Part shown: positions 1 through 6,559 of the stretch, one piece after another | How positions within the stretch are numbered: the stretch's first letter is position 1 | Layout of the letters: every line of letters begins with the position of its first letter | NCBI GenBank assembly: GCA_049521495.1 | Contig: JBEKOT010000029.1 | Location: forward strand, 1-20,850 | Direction of reading: 5' to 3' | DNA from: CAWEPK01 sp049521495 | GTDB lineage: Bacteria > Desulfobacterota > Syntrophorhabdia > Syntrophorhabdales > WCHB1-27 | DNA length: 20,850 bases | Notes under the pieces: model-generated | Seen by the model: only the letters and a program-made list of their open reading frames with translations | Databases searched by the model: none | Told to the model about the DNA's origin: nothing | Translations under genes and position numbers: made by a program

Positions 1-83
1 CTTTTAAATAGCTCCAGGGACCACGAATCAAACGAGATACCCACATATGTTGCGAGTTCCGGATTTGAGTGGAAGGAGCACCA

Positions 84-392
84 ATTACGGGTAAGTCCGG
101 GAGCGCCGGGTCAGCGAAAGAATAAGGTGCAAGCGGCCGGGGGAGATTTGGTCTTTAACAGAGAGAAAACGGTATGACCCTGGGGGGTTCTTGCACAAAT
201 CTGTACCAGGTACCATTGGAGAACAAGAGGAAGGGGTGCGAGCGGGGAGCCCCGATTACGGTAAGGCCGGTTGCCACCCGCCTGTGGACGGCGGGTACCC
301 GGCTACCATAGGGAGCGGAAGATTAAGGTGCGAGCGGCCGGGGGGTAGTTGGCGGGGGCCTTTAACAGAAGTAAAGAGAAAAGGGTGCGAGC
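84..392. repeat. degenerate repeats in the non-coding leader upstream of lepA
   Basis: No gene is supportable in the first 461 bases; the open frames here run into lepA out of frame and have no ribosome binding site. The stretch holds imperfect direct repeats. TAAGGTGCAAGCGGCCGGGG at 124-143 recurs as TAAGGTGCGAGCGGCCGGGG at 324-343. Each is followed by CTTTAACAGA (153-162 and 360-369) and preceded by ATTACGG(G)TAAGKCCGG (84-100 and 255-270). The core GGTGCRAGC occurs four times, at 126, 235, 327 and 384, each time followed by a short GC-rich self-complementary stretch. This could be a dispersed intergenic repeat family, a decayed mobile element or a structured leader RNA. I recognise no known RNA family. 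Confidence 0.6.
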
Positions 393-401
393 CGCGGCGG
401 C

Positions 402-430
402 TTTACCTAGTCGGAAGAATAGAGTATTAT
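402..430 (+). promoter_or_regulatory. candidate sigma-70 promoter of lepA
   Basis: TTTACC (402-407) and TATTAT (425-430) are separated by 17 bases. Each matches the consensus hexamer in four to five positions. A transcript would begin about 25 bases before the lepA ATG. The -35 box is weak, so this is a candidate only. Confidence 0.4.
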
Positions 431-461
431 ATTTCACCCTTTCCGGGACCCGGCCCCTTTC

Positions 462-2261
462 ATGAAACAGATAAGGAACTTCAGCATCATCGCGCACATC
501 GACCACGGAAAATCGACGCTGGCGGACCGCTTTATCCAGCACGCCCACCTCGTGGACGACAGGCAGTTCAGGGACCAGATCCTCGACAACATGGACATCG
601 AGAGGGAGCGGGGGATCACGATAAAAAGCCAGACTATCTGCCTTCCCTATACGAGCAGGGAAGGCGCCGAATTCGAGCTCAACCTCATCGACACGCCCGG
701 CCACGTCGATTTCTCCTACGAAGTATCGCGCGCGCTCGCCTCCTGCGAAGGGGTCCTGCTGCTCGTTGACGCCTCTCAGGGAGTGGAGGCGCAGACGCTC
801 GCGAACCTTTACGCAGCGATGGAGCACAATCTTGCCATAGTCCCGGTGATAAACAAGATCGACCTGCCCTCGGCCGATATCGAAAGGGTGAAGAATGAGA
901 TAGATCACGACCTTGGGCTCGACCCGGATGAGGCCGTACTCTGCTCGGCCAAGGAGGGAATAGGGATCGAGGACGTTCTCGAGGCGATAGTCAACCGCAT
1001 CCCGCCCCCCTCGGGCAGCGCCGAGAAGCCGCTCTCGGCCCTCATTTTCGACGCCCGCTACGACTCGTTCCGAGGCACCATCGTCACCTGCCGCGTCTTC
1101 GACGGGAAGGTGGCGCCTGGCGACGTGATCAAGCTCATGTCTACGGGAGCCGCATACAAGGTCGAGGAGGCGGGCATCTTCCACCTTGCCAGGGAGCCGC
1201 GGCCGGAGCTTACCGCAGGGATGGTCGGTTATATTATCTCAGGGATAAAGACGGTGAGCGACACGAGGATAGGGGACACGATCACCCTCGACGCAAGCCC
1301 CGTCGAAGCGCCCCTTCCGGGGTTCAAGGAAGTAAAGCCCGTTGTCTTCTCATCGATCTACCCCGTAGCTTCCGACGACTACCAGTCGCTTCTGGAGGCG
1401 CTGGAAAAATACAAGCTCAACGACGCGTCTCTTACTTACCAGAAGGATTCCTCCGCTGCCCTGGGCCAGGGCTTCCGGTGCGGCTTTCTCGGGCTGCTCC
1501 ACCTGGAGATAGTCCAGGAGAGACTGGAGCGGGAGTTCGACCAGTCCATCGTGATGACCATGCCGAGCGTGCAGTACCGCTTCTTTCTGACCGACGGGCA
1601 GGTCCTAGTTGTCGACAACCCCCAGTACTACCCGGACCCGGCTTCGATACAAAAGTGTGAGGAGCCCTTCATAAGAGCGAGCATCCTTATTCCCGACCGG
1701 TACGTCGGGTCGGTGATGAAGCTCTGCATGGAGCGGCGGGGCGTGAATTCGCACATGTCCTACCCCACGCCCGGCAGGGTGGAGATCACCTTCGACATGC
1801 CGCTGGCAGAGGTCGTCTTCGACTTCTACGACAGGCTCAAGAGCATTACCCAGGGCTACGGTTCTTTCGACTACGAGATCATCGATTACCGCGAGAGCGA
1901 CCTGATCAAGCTCGACATCCTGGTGAACGGCGAGAAGGTCGATGCTCTTTCCGTGATCGTCCACAGGGAGCGCGCCAGGGAGCGAGCGGTCAAGATATGC
2001 GACAGGCTCGAAGAGGAGATACCGAGGCACCAGTTCAAGGTTGCAATCCAGGGGGCAATCGGCGGCAAGATCATCGCCCGCTCGACCGTCTCCTCCTTCA
2101 GGAAGGACGTGACGGCAAAATGTTACGGCGGCGACATCACCAGGAAGCGCAAGCTCCTCGAAAAGCAGAAGAAGGGCAAGAAGCGGATGAAGCAGGTGGG
2201 AGCCGTCATGATACCCCAGAGCGCCTTCATGGCGGCCTTGAGGACGAGCGATGAGGAGTAA
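462..2261 (+). CDS. lepA: elongation factor 4 (LepA), ribosome back-translocating GTPase
   Basis: This is a 599-residue translational GTPase, the usual length for LepA/EF4, which acts on the ribosome in the cytoplasm and affects translocation and initiation. The G motifs are intact: P-loop AHIDHGKS (11-18), RGITI (50-54), DTPGH (77-81) and NKID (131-134). The C-terminal part carries the LepA-specific domain with GGDITRKRKLLEKQKKGKKR near the end, which is typical of the family. The start gives the standard N-terminus MKQIRNFSIIAHIDHGKS; no clear Shine-Dalgarno precedes it. The stop overlaps the start of hemW by 11 bases, implying co-translation. The lepA-hemW neighbourhood is a common bacterial arrangement. 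Confidence 0.97.
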   Translation: MKQIRNFSIIAHIDHGKSTLADRFIQHAHLVDDRQFRDQILDNMDIERERGITIKSQTICLPYTSREGAEFELNLIDTPGHVDFSYEVSRALASCEGVLLLVDASQGVEAQTLANLYAAMEHNLAIVPVINKIDLPSADIERVKNEIDHDLGLDPDEAVLCSAKEGIGIEDVLEAIVNRIPPPSGSAEKPLSALIFDARYDSFRGTIVTCRVFDGKVAPGDVIKLMSTGAAYKVEEAGIFHLAREPRPELTAGMVGYIISGIKTVSDTRIGDTITLDASPVEAPLPGFKEVKPVVFSSIYPVASDDYQSLLEALEKYKLNDASLTYQKDSSAALGQGFRCGFLGLLHLEIVQERLEREFDQSIVMTMPSVQYRFFLTDGQVLVVDNPQYYPDPASIQKCEEPFIRASILIPDRYVGSVMKLCMERRGVNSHMSYPTPGRVEITFDMPLAEVVFDFYDRLKSITQGYGSFDYEIIDYRESDLIKLDILVNGEKVDALSVIVHRERARERAVKICDRLEEEIPRHQFKVAIQGAIGGKIIARSTVSSFRKDVTAKCYGGDITRKRKLLEKQKKGKKRMKQVGAVMIPQSAFMAALRTSDEE

Positions 2262-3375
2262 GCCGGGCCCGTCGCTCCTGCCGGGTCTTTACGTCCATGT
2301 CCCCTTCTGCCGTAAAAAGTGCTTTTATTGCGATTTTTACTCGGTGACCGAAAAGGGCCTGGAGGAAGCGTGGCTGGCTTCCATAAGGCGGGAGATCGAC
2401 TTTTACAAAGACCGCTTCGGCGGATTCAGCTCCCTGTACGTCGGAGGCGGCACGCCGACCTGTCTCGACGACGGAAAGCTCGCTGCGCTATTCGAGATCT
2501 TGGGCAGGCACCTGACCTTTCACGCCGACTGCGAGGTCACGATAGAGGCGAACCCCGACGACCTGGACGGGCCGCGGTGCCGGATGCTAAAGTCGCTCGG
2601 CTGCAACCGCCTGAGCCTCGGCGTCCAGTCTTTCGACGACGGAGAGCTTGCTTTGCTGGGGCGCAGGCACGACGCGAAGGGGGCCGCCGGCGCCGTCGAG
2701 GCGGCCATCGCAGCCGGGTTCTCGAACATCGGCCTGGACCTTATCTACTGTCTTCCCGGACAGACGGAAAGGAGCTGGCGCCTTACGCTGGAACGGGCCC
2801 TCTCCTTCAAGCCGGCCCATCTGTCCTGTTATCAACTAACGGTTGAAGGGCGGACGCCCCTTTCCCGGATGGTCTCGGGAGGCGGGCTGGTCCTGCCGGG
2901 GGAAAAAGAGGCGCGGAAATTCTTCCTCACGACCTCCCGCTTCCTGGAGTCGGCCGGCTTTATTCATTATGAGGTTTCCAATTTCGCCGCCTCCCGGGAG
3001 CGGCTATGCCGGCATAACGAGAAATACTGGCGCCGCGTTCCCTATCTTGGCCTTGGCCCCTCCGCCCATTCCTTCGACGGGCTCACACGGTGGTGGAACC
3101 ACCGGTCCCTTCGCCGTTACCTTGCAGCGGCGGTCAGGGGGAAAAGGCCGGTCGCGGGGCACGAGACGCTTTCCGAGGAGCAGACAGAGCTGGAGATGCT
3201 CTATTTAGGACTGCGGACGAGGCGCGGGATAAAGCTGGCAGACCTTGGAGCCAGGGCCCTTCCCGCCCTTTCGGAGCTGAGGCGGGCGCGTCTGGTAAGG
3301 GTGCGGGGCGATAGGGTCGCTCCCTCCCGCCTGGGTTACCTGGTTGCCGATTCACTGCCGGCGTTGCTATGTTAA
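2251..3375 (+). CDS. hemW: HemW-type heme chaperone, radical SAM protein (formerly annotated oxygen-independent coproporphyrinogen III oxidase-like)
   Basis: This 374-residue protein has the radical SAM CX3CX2C cluster at Cys20, Cys24 and Cys27 (CRKKCFYC), with the SAM-binding GGGTPT at 65-70. The HemW-specific RHNEKYW motif lies at 254-260 and is followed by LGLGPSAHSF. True HemN carries a fourth cysteine directly after the motif; here Phe29 follows in CDF, as in HemW. HemW binds heme and is thought to insert it into respiratory proteins rather than decarboxylate coproporphyrinogen. The ATG lies inside the 3' end of lepA, with GAGG about seven bases upstream, so translation is probably coupled. 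The DUF72 gene follows after 15 bases. Confidence 0.93.
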   Translation: MRSKPGPSLLPGLYVHVPFCRKKCFYCDFYSVTEKGLEEAWLASIRREIDFYKDRFGGFSSLYVGGGTPTCLDDGKLAALFEILGRHLTFHADCEVTIEANPDDLDGPRCRMLKSLGCNRLSLGVQSFDDGELALLGRRHDAKGAAGAVEAAIAAGFSNIGLDLIYCLPGQTERSWRLTLERALSFKPAHLSCYQLTVEGRTPLSRMVSGGGLVLPGEKEARKFFLTTSRFLESAGFIHYEVSNFAASRERLCRHNEKYWRRVPYLGLGPSAHSFDGLTRWWNHRSLRRYLAAAVRGKRPVAGHETLSEEQTELEMLYLGLRTRRGIKLADLGARALPALSELRRARLVRVRGDRVAPSRLGYLVADSLPALLC

Positions 3376-3390
3376 GAAAAGGAGGCTCCT

Positions 3391-4107
3391 GTGAAGGCGC
3401 ACGTCGGCTGCTCCGGATGGAACTATAAACACTGGAAAGGTGTCTTTTACCCGAAAGAGCTGAAGCAGGCAGATTGGCTCTCTTTCTATTGCAGCCGCTT
3501 CGACACGCTGGAGCTGAATTTTACCTTCTACCGCCAGCCGAGCGATGCCACCTTCGAGAAATGGCACGGGGCGGCGCCTGACGGTTTTCTCTTCTCGGTA
3601 AAGATGTCGCGGTTCATTACCCATACCAGGCGGCTCAAAGTGGAGCGTGACTCGATTGAGCGCTTCTTCGGCGGCGTTTCAATCCTTTCCGACAAACTCG
3701 GGGTCGTCCTCATCCAGCTCCCCCCGACGCTGGCCTTCGACGCCGGTCTCCTTTCCACCTTCTTCTCGACCCTCGACCCCGGGCTCCGGTACAGCGTCGA
3801 GGCGAGGCACGAAAGCTTCGTCAGCGAAGCCTTTTTCTCCCTTTTGAGGCAGCGCAATATAGCGTGGTGCATCTCGGAGACGGCAGGGCGCTATCCTTAC
3901 CGGGAGGCGGTGACAGCGGACTTCGTCTACGTGAGGCTCCACGGGAGGGAGAAACTGTATGCCTCGAGCTACCTGGACGACGAGCTCCGCGACTGGAAGG
4001 AGAAGATAAAGTCGTGGGGGAGGGAGACCTACGTTTACTTCGACAACGACTTCGAAGGCCACGCCCCTGCGAACGCGTCAACCCTCAGGGCGATGTTCGA
4101 AAAATAA
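3391..4107 (+). CDS. DUF72 (YecE-like) TIM-barrel protein
   Basis: This 238-residue protein begins VGCSGWNYKHWKGVFYP, the DUF72 family signature, and ends with YVYFDNDFEGHAPANA, matching the conserved C-terminal strand. Family structures are TIM barrels; the biochemical role is not settled, though acid residues and the Tyr/Trp-lined pocket suggest a metal- or phosphate-dependent enzyme. The GTG start was chosen because AAAAGGAGG (3377-3385) sits five bases upstream and the family motif begins at residue 4. It is the third gene of the lepA-hemW cluster and a hairpin follows its stop. The length is slightly below E. coli YecE. Confidence 0.9.
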   Translation: MKAHVGCSGWNYKHWKGVFYPKELKQADWLSFYCSRFDTLELNFTFYRQPSDATFEKWHGAAPDGFLFSVKMSRFITHTRRLKVERDSIERFFGGVSILSDKLGVVLIQLPPTLAFDAGLLSTFFSTLDPGLRYSVEARHESFVSEAFFSLLRQRNIAWCISETAGRYPYREAVTADFVYVRLHGREKLYASSYLDDELRDWKEKIKSWGRETYVYFDNDFEGHAPANASTLRAMFEK

Positions 4108-4115
4108 GAGACCTT

Positions 4116-4148
4116 CCGGCTGCTCTCCTTGAGAAAGGAAGCAGCCGG
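4116..4148. terminator. hairpin between convergent genes, probably bidirectional terminator
   Basis: CCGGCTGCT (4116-4124) pairs with AGCAGCCGG (4140-4148). The stem extends inward through TCCTT/AAGGA after one bulged C, giving about 14 pairs. On the minus strand it is followed by a T-rich tract ending TATTTTT, so termination is better supported for the minus-strand gene at 4166-4591. It lies 8 bases past the DUF72 stop. Confidence 0.65.
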
Positions 4149-4165
4149 TCATCCGGGCGTTCCGG

Positions 4166-4591
4166 TCACCTGGCGGGAGGCATTTGCACCTGGTGCTCGG
4201 GCACCCAGGTGCCGTTTACCCATTGGCCCGGCACGGTCACGATGTTTCCTTGAGCGGCCGCCTGATTTGCGCTCCCCTGCGCTCCCGCCGCTGCCGGATC
4301 GGGGTATCCGTACCCGGGGTCGGGGACCGCGTAGGCCGGGTCAGGGACGCCATAGGCCGGCGGCGGCGCTCCATACGCGGGCGGGGGATAATAGGGATAG
4401 TAAGGGGAATAGGGGTAGTAATACCCCGGGCCTACAATCACCCTGGGACCGTACCAGAACCCTCCGTAGTAGCGGCCGTGGAAACCCCCGTGAAACCCTC
4501 CACGACCTCCCCTTGCATGGCCCGTTATGGGCAGGGCCAAAAGAACCACCGCCATTATGATGCTTGCGAGAACGAGCATTAACCTTTTCAT
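4166..4591 (-). CDS. secreted Tyr/Pro/Gly-rich protein with C-terminal VPGQWVNGTWVPEH motif
   Basis: This 141-residue protein starts with a clear signal peptide (MKRLMLVLASIIMAVVLLAL, probable cleavage after GHA). A Gly/His/Phe/Tyr-rich stretch follows (about 26-50), then a Tyr/Pro-rich region with repeated PPAYG and PDPAY units (about 55-100). It ends in VTVPGQWVNGTWVPEH. The same C-terminal motif ends the minus-strand gene at 5583-5996, so the two are paralogues. It is likely exported to the periplasm or envelope. The Tyr/Pro region is low-complexity and the function is unknown. AAGGAGC (4599-4605 on the complement) lies seven bases before the ATG, fixing the start. A TTGACA/GATAAA promoter lies immediately upstream. 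Confidence 0.82.
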   Translation of the reverse strand: MKRLMLVLASIIMAVVLLALPITGHARGGRGGFHGGFHGRYYGGFWYGPRVIVGPGYYYPYSPYYPYYPPPAYGAPPPAYGVPDPAYAVPDPGYGYPDPAAAGAQGSANQAAAQGNIVTVPGQWVNGTWVPEHQVQMPPAR

Positions 4592-4612
4592 CTTTCTTGC
4601 TCCTTGAACATT

Positions 4613-4641
4613 TTTATCCCACTACCCGATGGAATTGTCAA
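4613..4641 (-). promoter_or_regulatory. sigma-70 type promoter for the secreted protein gene at 4166-4591
   Basis: On the complement a perfect TTGACA (4636-4641) is followed after 17 bases by GATAAA (4613-4618). The predicted start lies only about 15 bases before the ATG, so the leader would be little more than the ribosome binding site. Confidence 0.55.
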
Positions 4642-4670
4642 TAGCGGTTTTTTCCGCCGCCCCCAAGCCG

Positions 4671-4698
4671 TTGACAGGCCGTGGGCAATACTTATATT
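4671..4698 (+). promoter_or_regulatory. sigma-70 type promoter for the GSP17M-like gene
   Basis: A perfect TTGACA (4671-4676) precedes TATATT (4693-4698) with 16 bases between. It points away from the minus-strand promoter at 4613-4641, and a GCGG-T6-CCGC inverted repeat (4644-4657) lies between them. The transcript would carry a leader of about 225 bases before the ATG at 4932. Confidence 0.6.
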
Positions 4699-4931
4699 CA
4701 AAAATGTGGGGTCGGGAGAGGGGCCTCCGTCGGCTTTTCGGCGTCCGGTCTCCCTCCTTGTCCGTCCGCCCGGTGAAGGGGAATACCGGGCATTTTCTTT
4801 ACGGGACCGAAAGAAGCGGGAATGCAGAAGACGGAGGGCCGGCGGCGATCGGTGCGTATCGACCCGGGGAGAGTCGCCGGCCCCCGTGGGCGATCAAAGG
4901 CGGGCGCAAAGCCGCGAAGGAGAAGGGGCCG

Positions 4932-5423
4932 ATGAGAACGATTTTCGTACTGTTCGGCGAGTACCGGGAAGCGGTGACGGCCGTGGACGAGTTGATCCTG
5001 AGGGGCTTCGGCCCGGAAGAGATGAACGTTATCGTCCAAAGGGAAGCTTTGGAGAGCGAAAGTGAGGCCGGTCCCGAGAGAATTCGGGCTGACGGCGCCG
5101 GCAGGGCTGGAAAGGGGCGCCCGCGCGGTCTGGACTTTCTTCTGTCGGGCTGCGAGCCGGTGATTATACCGGGCATAGGCGCCGCATACGCGGCAGGCAA
5201 GGCTGCGGCCGCCGCCGTCGGAGCCACAGGGGGCGGGCAGACAGAGGGCCTGGCTCGCGGCCTGGCCGATATGGGCGTGCCGGGAGAGCTCGCCCAAACT
5301 TACGAAGGCGGGGTCGCGGGGGGTGGAACCCTATTTTGGGTGCGGGTGGCTGAAAAGCGCATGCCCGAGGCGTCGGCCCTTCTCTCGGCTACCCTGGAAG
5401 AGAAAGTTGCAAATTACGACTGA
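4932..5423 (+). CDS. GSP17M/YflT-like general stress domain protein
   Basis: This 163-residue protein opens with TIFVLFGEYREAVTAVDEL, resembling the first strand and helix of the general stress protein 17M domain, in which a small ferredoxin-like fold begins with a variable loop pair. The middle is a Gly/Ala-rich segment, GIGAAYAAGKAAAAAVGATG. The end has LADMGVPGELAQTYEGGVAG followed by GGTLFWVRV, the second half of this domain type. Its function in the family is unknown beyond stress induction. The frame is open back to 4629, but a promoter lies inside that extension. The GAAGGAG ribosome site at 4916-4922 fits the ATG at 4932. It is flanked by two secreted paralogues on the other strand. 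Confidence 0.7.
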   Translation: MRTIFVLFGEYREAVTAVDELILRGFGPEEMNVIVQREALESESEAGPERIRADGAGRAGKGRPRGLDFLLSGCEPVIIPGIGAAYAAGKAAAAAVGATGGGQTEGLARGLADMGVPGELAQTYEGGVAGGGTLFWVRVAEKRMPEASALLSATLEEKVANYD

Positions 5424-5436
5424 ACTTACCGGAAGC

Positions 5437-5528
5437 GGCCGGCCCCTGAGGCAAGCCGGCCATGGGAACGGAAGATCCCGCCCGTCTCCCCCCTGATACC
5501 GCCCCGGAAGCCGGCCGCAATGGCCGGC
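5437..5528. repeat. two GGCCGGC inverted repeats between convergent genes
   Basis: GGCCGGC (5437-5443) pairs with GCCGGCC (5455-5461). A second hairpin pairs GCCGGCC (5510-5516) with GGCCGGC (5522-5528). They lie in the 159-base gap between two converging genes. No T tract follows either one on either strand, so a simple intrinsic terminator is not shown. They may be a palindromic intergenic repeat. Confidence 0.5.
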
Positions 5529-5582
5529 CAGTTGGCCCGAGGCGAGCTTAGCGATCGAGCTTTCTCCTGAATCTGCTGCCGG

Positions 5583-5996
5583 TTACCGAGCCGGTGCCCA
5601 GGCCTTGTGCTCCGGGACCCATCTGCCGTTGACTTCCTGCCCCGGGACGGTGACCCATTGGCCCTGGCCTGTGGCTCCGGTGGAGGGTGCAGGCTCCGGA
5701 GCGGCAGGCGCCGGCCTGGAGACGTATGCCGGCGGAGGGGGAGGGGCAGCGTAGACGGGCGGGGGGTAAGCGTAGGCCGGCGCCGGATAAGTGTAGACGG
5801 GCGGCGGATAAGCGTAGGCGGGGGCAGGATAATAGTAGTAAGGCCTTGCTGCGACGCCTAAGGCTGTGCCGAGGGCGAGCCCGCCGACGAACCATCCGGC
5901 GCCCCAACCTCCATGTCCCCATGAAGAAGACGGAGAGGTCATGGCGACGGAGACGCCGACGAGCACAAGCAGGGCTATCAAGAGAAATCGTCTCAT
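5583..5996 (-). CDS. secreted Tyr/Pro/Ala-rich protein, paralogue of the gene at 4166-4591
   Basis: This 137-residue protein begins with a signal peptide (MRRFLLIALLVLVGVSVAMT). A hydrophobic Gly-rich segment, WGAGWFVGGLALGTALGVAA (about 31-50), could be a second membrane or glycine-zipper segment. A long Tyr/Pro region of PAPAYAYPPPVY units follows (about 52-90). It ends QWVTVPGQEVNGRWVPEHKAW, clearly shared with the paralogue. AAGGAGGT (6003-6010 on the complement) lies six bases from the ATG. A second open frame overlaps it on the same strand but has no ribosome site and no signal peptide. The function is unknown; an envelope or surface role is inferred from export and composition. Confidence 0.82.
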   Translation of the reverse strand: MRRFLLIALLVLVGVSVAMTSPSSSWGHGGWGAGWFVGGLALGTALGVAARPYYYYPAPAYAYPPPVYTYPAPAYAYPPPVYAAPPPPPAYVSRPAPAAPEPAPSTGATGQGQWVTVPGQEVNGRWVPEHKAWAPAR

Positions 5997-6025
5997 TTTC
6001 CTACCTCCTTGGGATGTCTAAAGTA

Positions 6026-6031
6026 AGTATA
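6026..6031 (-). promoter_or_regulatory. candidate -10 box of the gene at 5583-5996
   Basis: TATACT occurs on the complement 29 bases upstream of the ATG. No good -35 hexamer lies at 16-18 bases, so this is a weak call. Confidence 0.3.
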
Positions 6032-6100
6032 CTACGGTAGCGGCGAAAAAGGTAGGCGCCTTTTCTCCCTAGAGCACAAAGTTCCAAATTACGCTCAAAC

Positions 6101-6302
6101 ATGGTATACAGTATGAAGGAAAGGTTCGGCTACTATTTCCATACAGGCCCGGTAGTGAAGCAGGCGCGTGAGATGGGTATGAAGACCCATATCATGGGCG
6201 AGGAAGGCGCCGACTCCCCCAAGTTTCCAGATCGTAAAGAACGGGAGGTTCCGCAACCTCGGCGTTGTGACCGACCCGGATCTCATAACGCCGGGCGAAT
6301 AG
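6101..6302 (+). pseudogene. small ORF interrupted by a frameshift in a C5 run
   Basis: Frame one reads a protein-like sequence from ATG 6101 (MVYSMKERFGYYFHTGPVV, then MGMKTHIMGEEGADSP). It then degrades into an Arg/Pro-rich tail typical of out-of-frame GC-rich DNA. The +1 frame takes over at once with FQIVKNGRFRNLGVVTDPDL and stops at TAG 6300-6302. Removing one C from the run at 6216-6220 joins the halves into a 66-residue protein. Both halves show the GC-rich third positions of real genes nearby. No Shine-Dalgarno is clear before either ATG (6101 or 6113). It may be a sequencing or assembly error, a real disrupted gene, or a programmed shift. I do not recognise the family. Confidence 0.55.
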
Positions 6303-6316
6303 CTGCGGAAAACAAA

Positions 6317-6340
6317 GGCAGGGGGCATCCGCCTCCTGCC
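6317..6340 (+). other. 10-bp hairpin between the frameshifted ORF and the mla operon
   Basis: GGCAGGGGGC (6317-6326) pairs with GCCTCCTGCC (6331-6340), with one G-T wobble and an ATCC loop. No T run follows on the plus strand. On the minus strand it is followed by TTTGTTTT. It ends 24 bases before the ATG of the 64-aa gene. It could stop readthrough from upstream or act as an mRNA-stabilising 5' hairpin. Confidence 0.45.
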
Positions 6341-6364
6341 TGAAAGGGAAAGAGAGGGAAGGAC

Positions 6365-6559
6365 ATGGGGCCGCTCGAGGAACTGCTGGGGGTGCTGGAA
6401 GAGAAGCTCGACAGAGCGCGCAGGATGATCGACGAGTACGACGAAAGTATGGATTACGCGAACTACTGCACCCTCCAGGGCTTTGCCGAGGGCCTCGCCT
6501 TGGCGATTGAGGAGATAAAGGAGAGGGTAGGGAAGACAGGACCAACCGGGGGCGAATGA
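6365..6559 (+). CDS. acidic helical 64-aa protein, first gene of the mla operon
   Basis: This is a short acidic protein with a probable coiled helix, LEELLGVLEEKLDRARRMID, and a second helix ending AIEEIKERVG. There is no signal peptide and no membrane segment. I do not recognise the family. A purine-rich GAGAGGGAAGGA (6352-6363) precedes the ATG. The last bases overlap the STAS-MlaE start (ATGA, 6556-6559), so the two genes are translationally coupled. That coupling and the codon use argue that it is real despite its size. A role as a small regulator or partner of the STAS domain is only inference from position. Confidence 0.65.
   Translation: MGPLEELLGVLEEKLDRARRMIDEYDESMDYANYCTLQGFAEGLALAIEEIKERVGKTGPTGGE

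Noticed and set aside
84..392. CRISPR array
   Set aside because: Only two full copies exist, with variable internal spacing and no cas genes; repeats and spacers are not regular.
303..1184. 293-residue minus-strand open frame opposite lepA
   Set aside because: It is antisense to conserved LepA G-domain codons and has no recognisable motif or ribosome site.
4629..4931. N-terminal extension of the GSP17M-like gene
   Set aside because: The consensus promoter at 4671-4698 lies inside it, the sequence is Arg/Pro/Gly-rich, and a good ribosome site serves ATG 4932.
5321..5330. GGGTGGAACC resembling a T-box antiterminator core
   Set aside because: It lies inside the GSP17M-like coding region, with no specifier loop, terminator or tRNA synthetase gene nearby.
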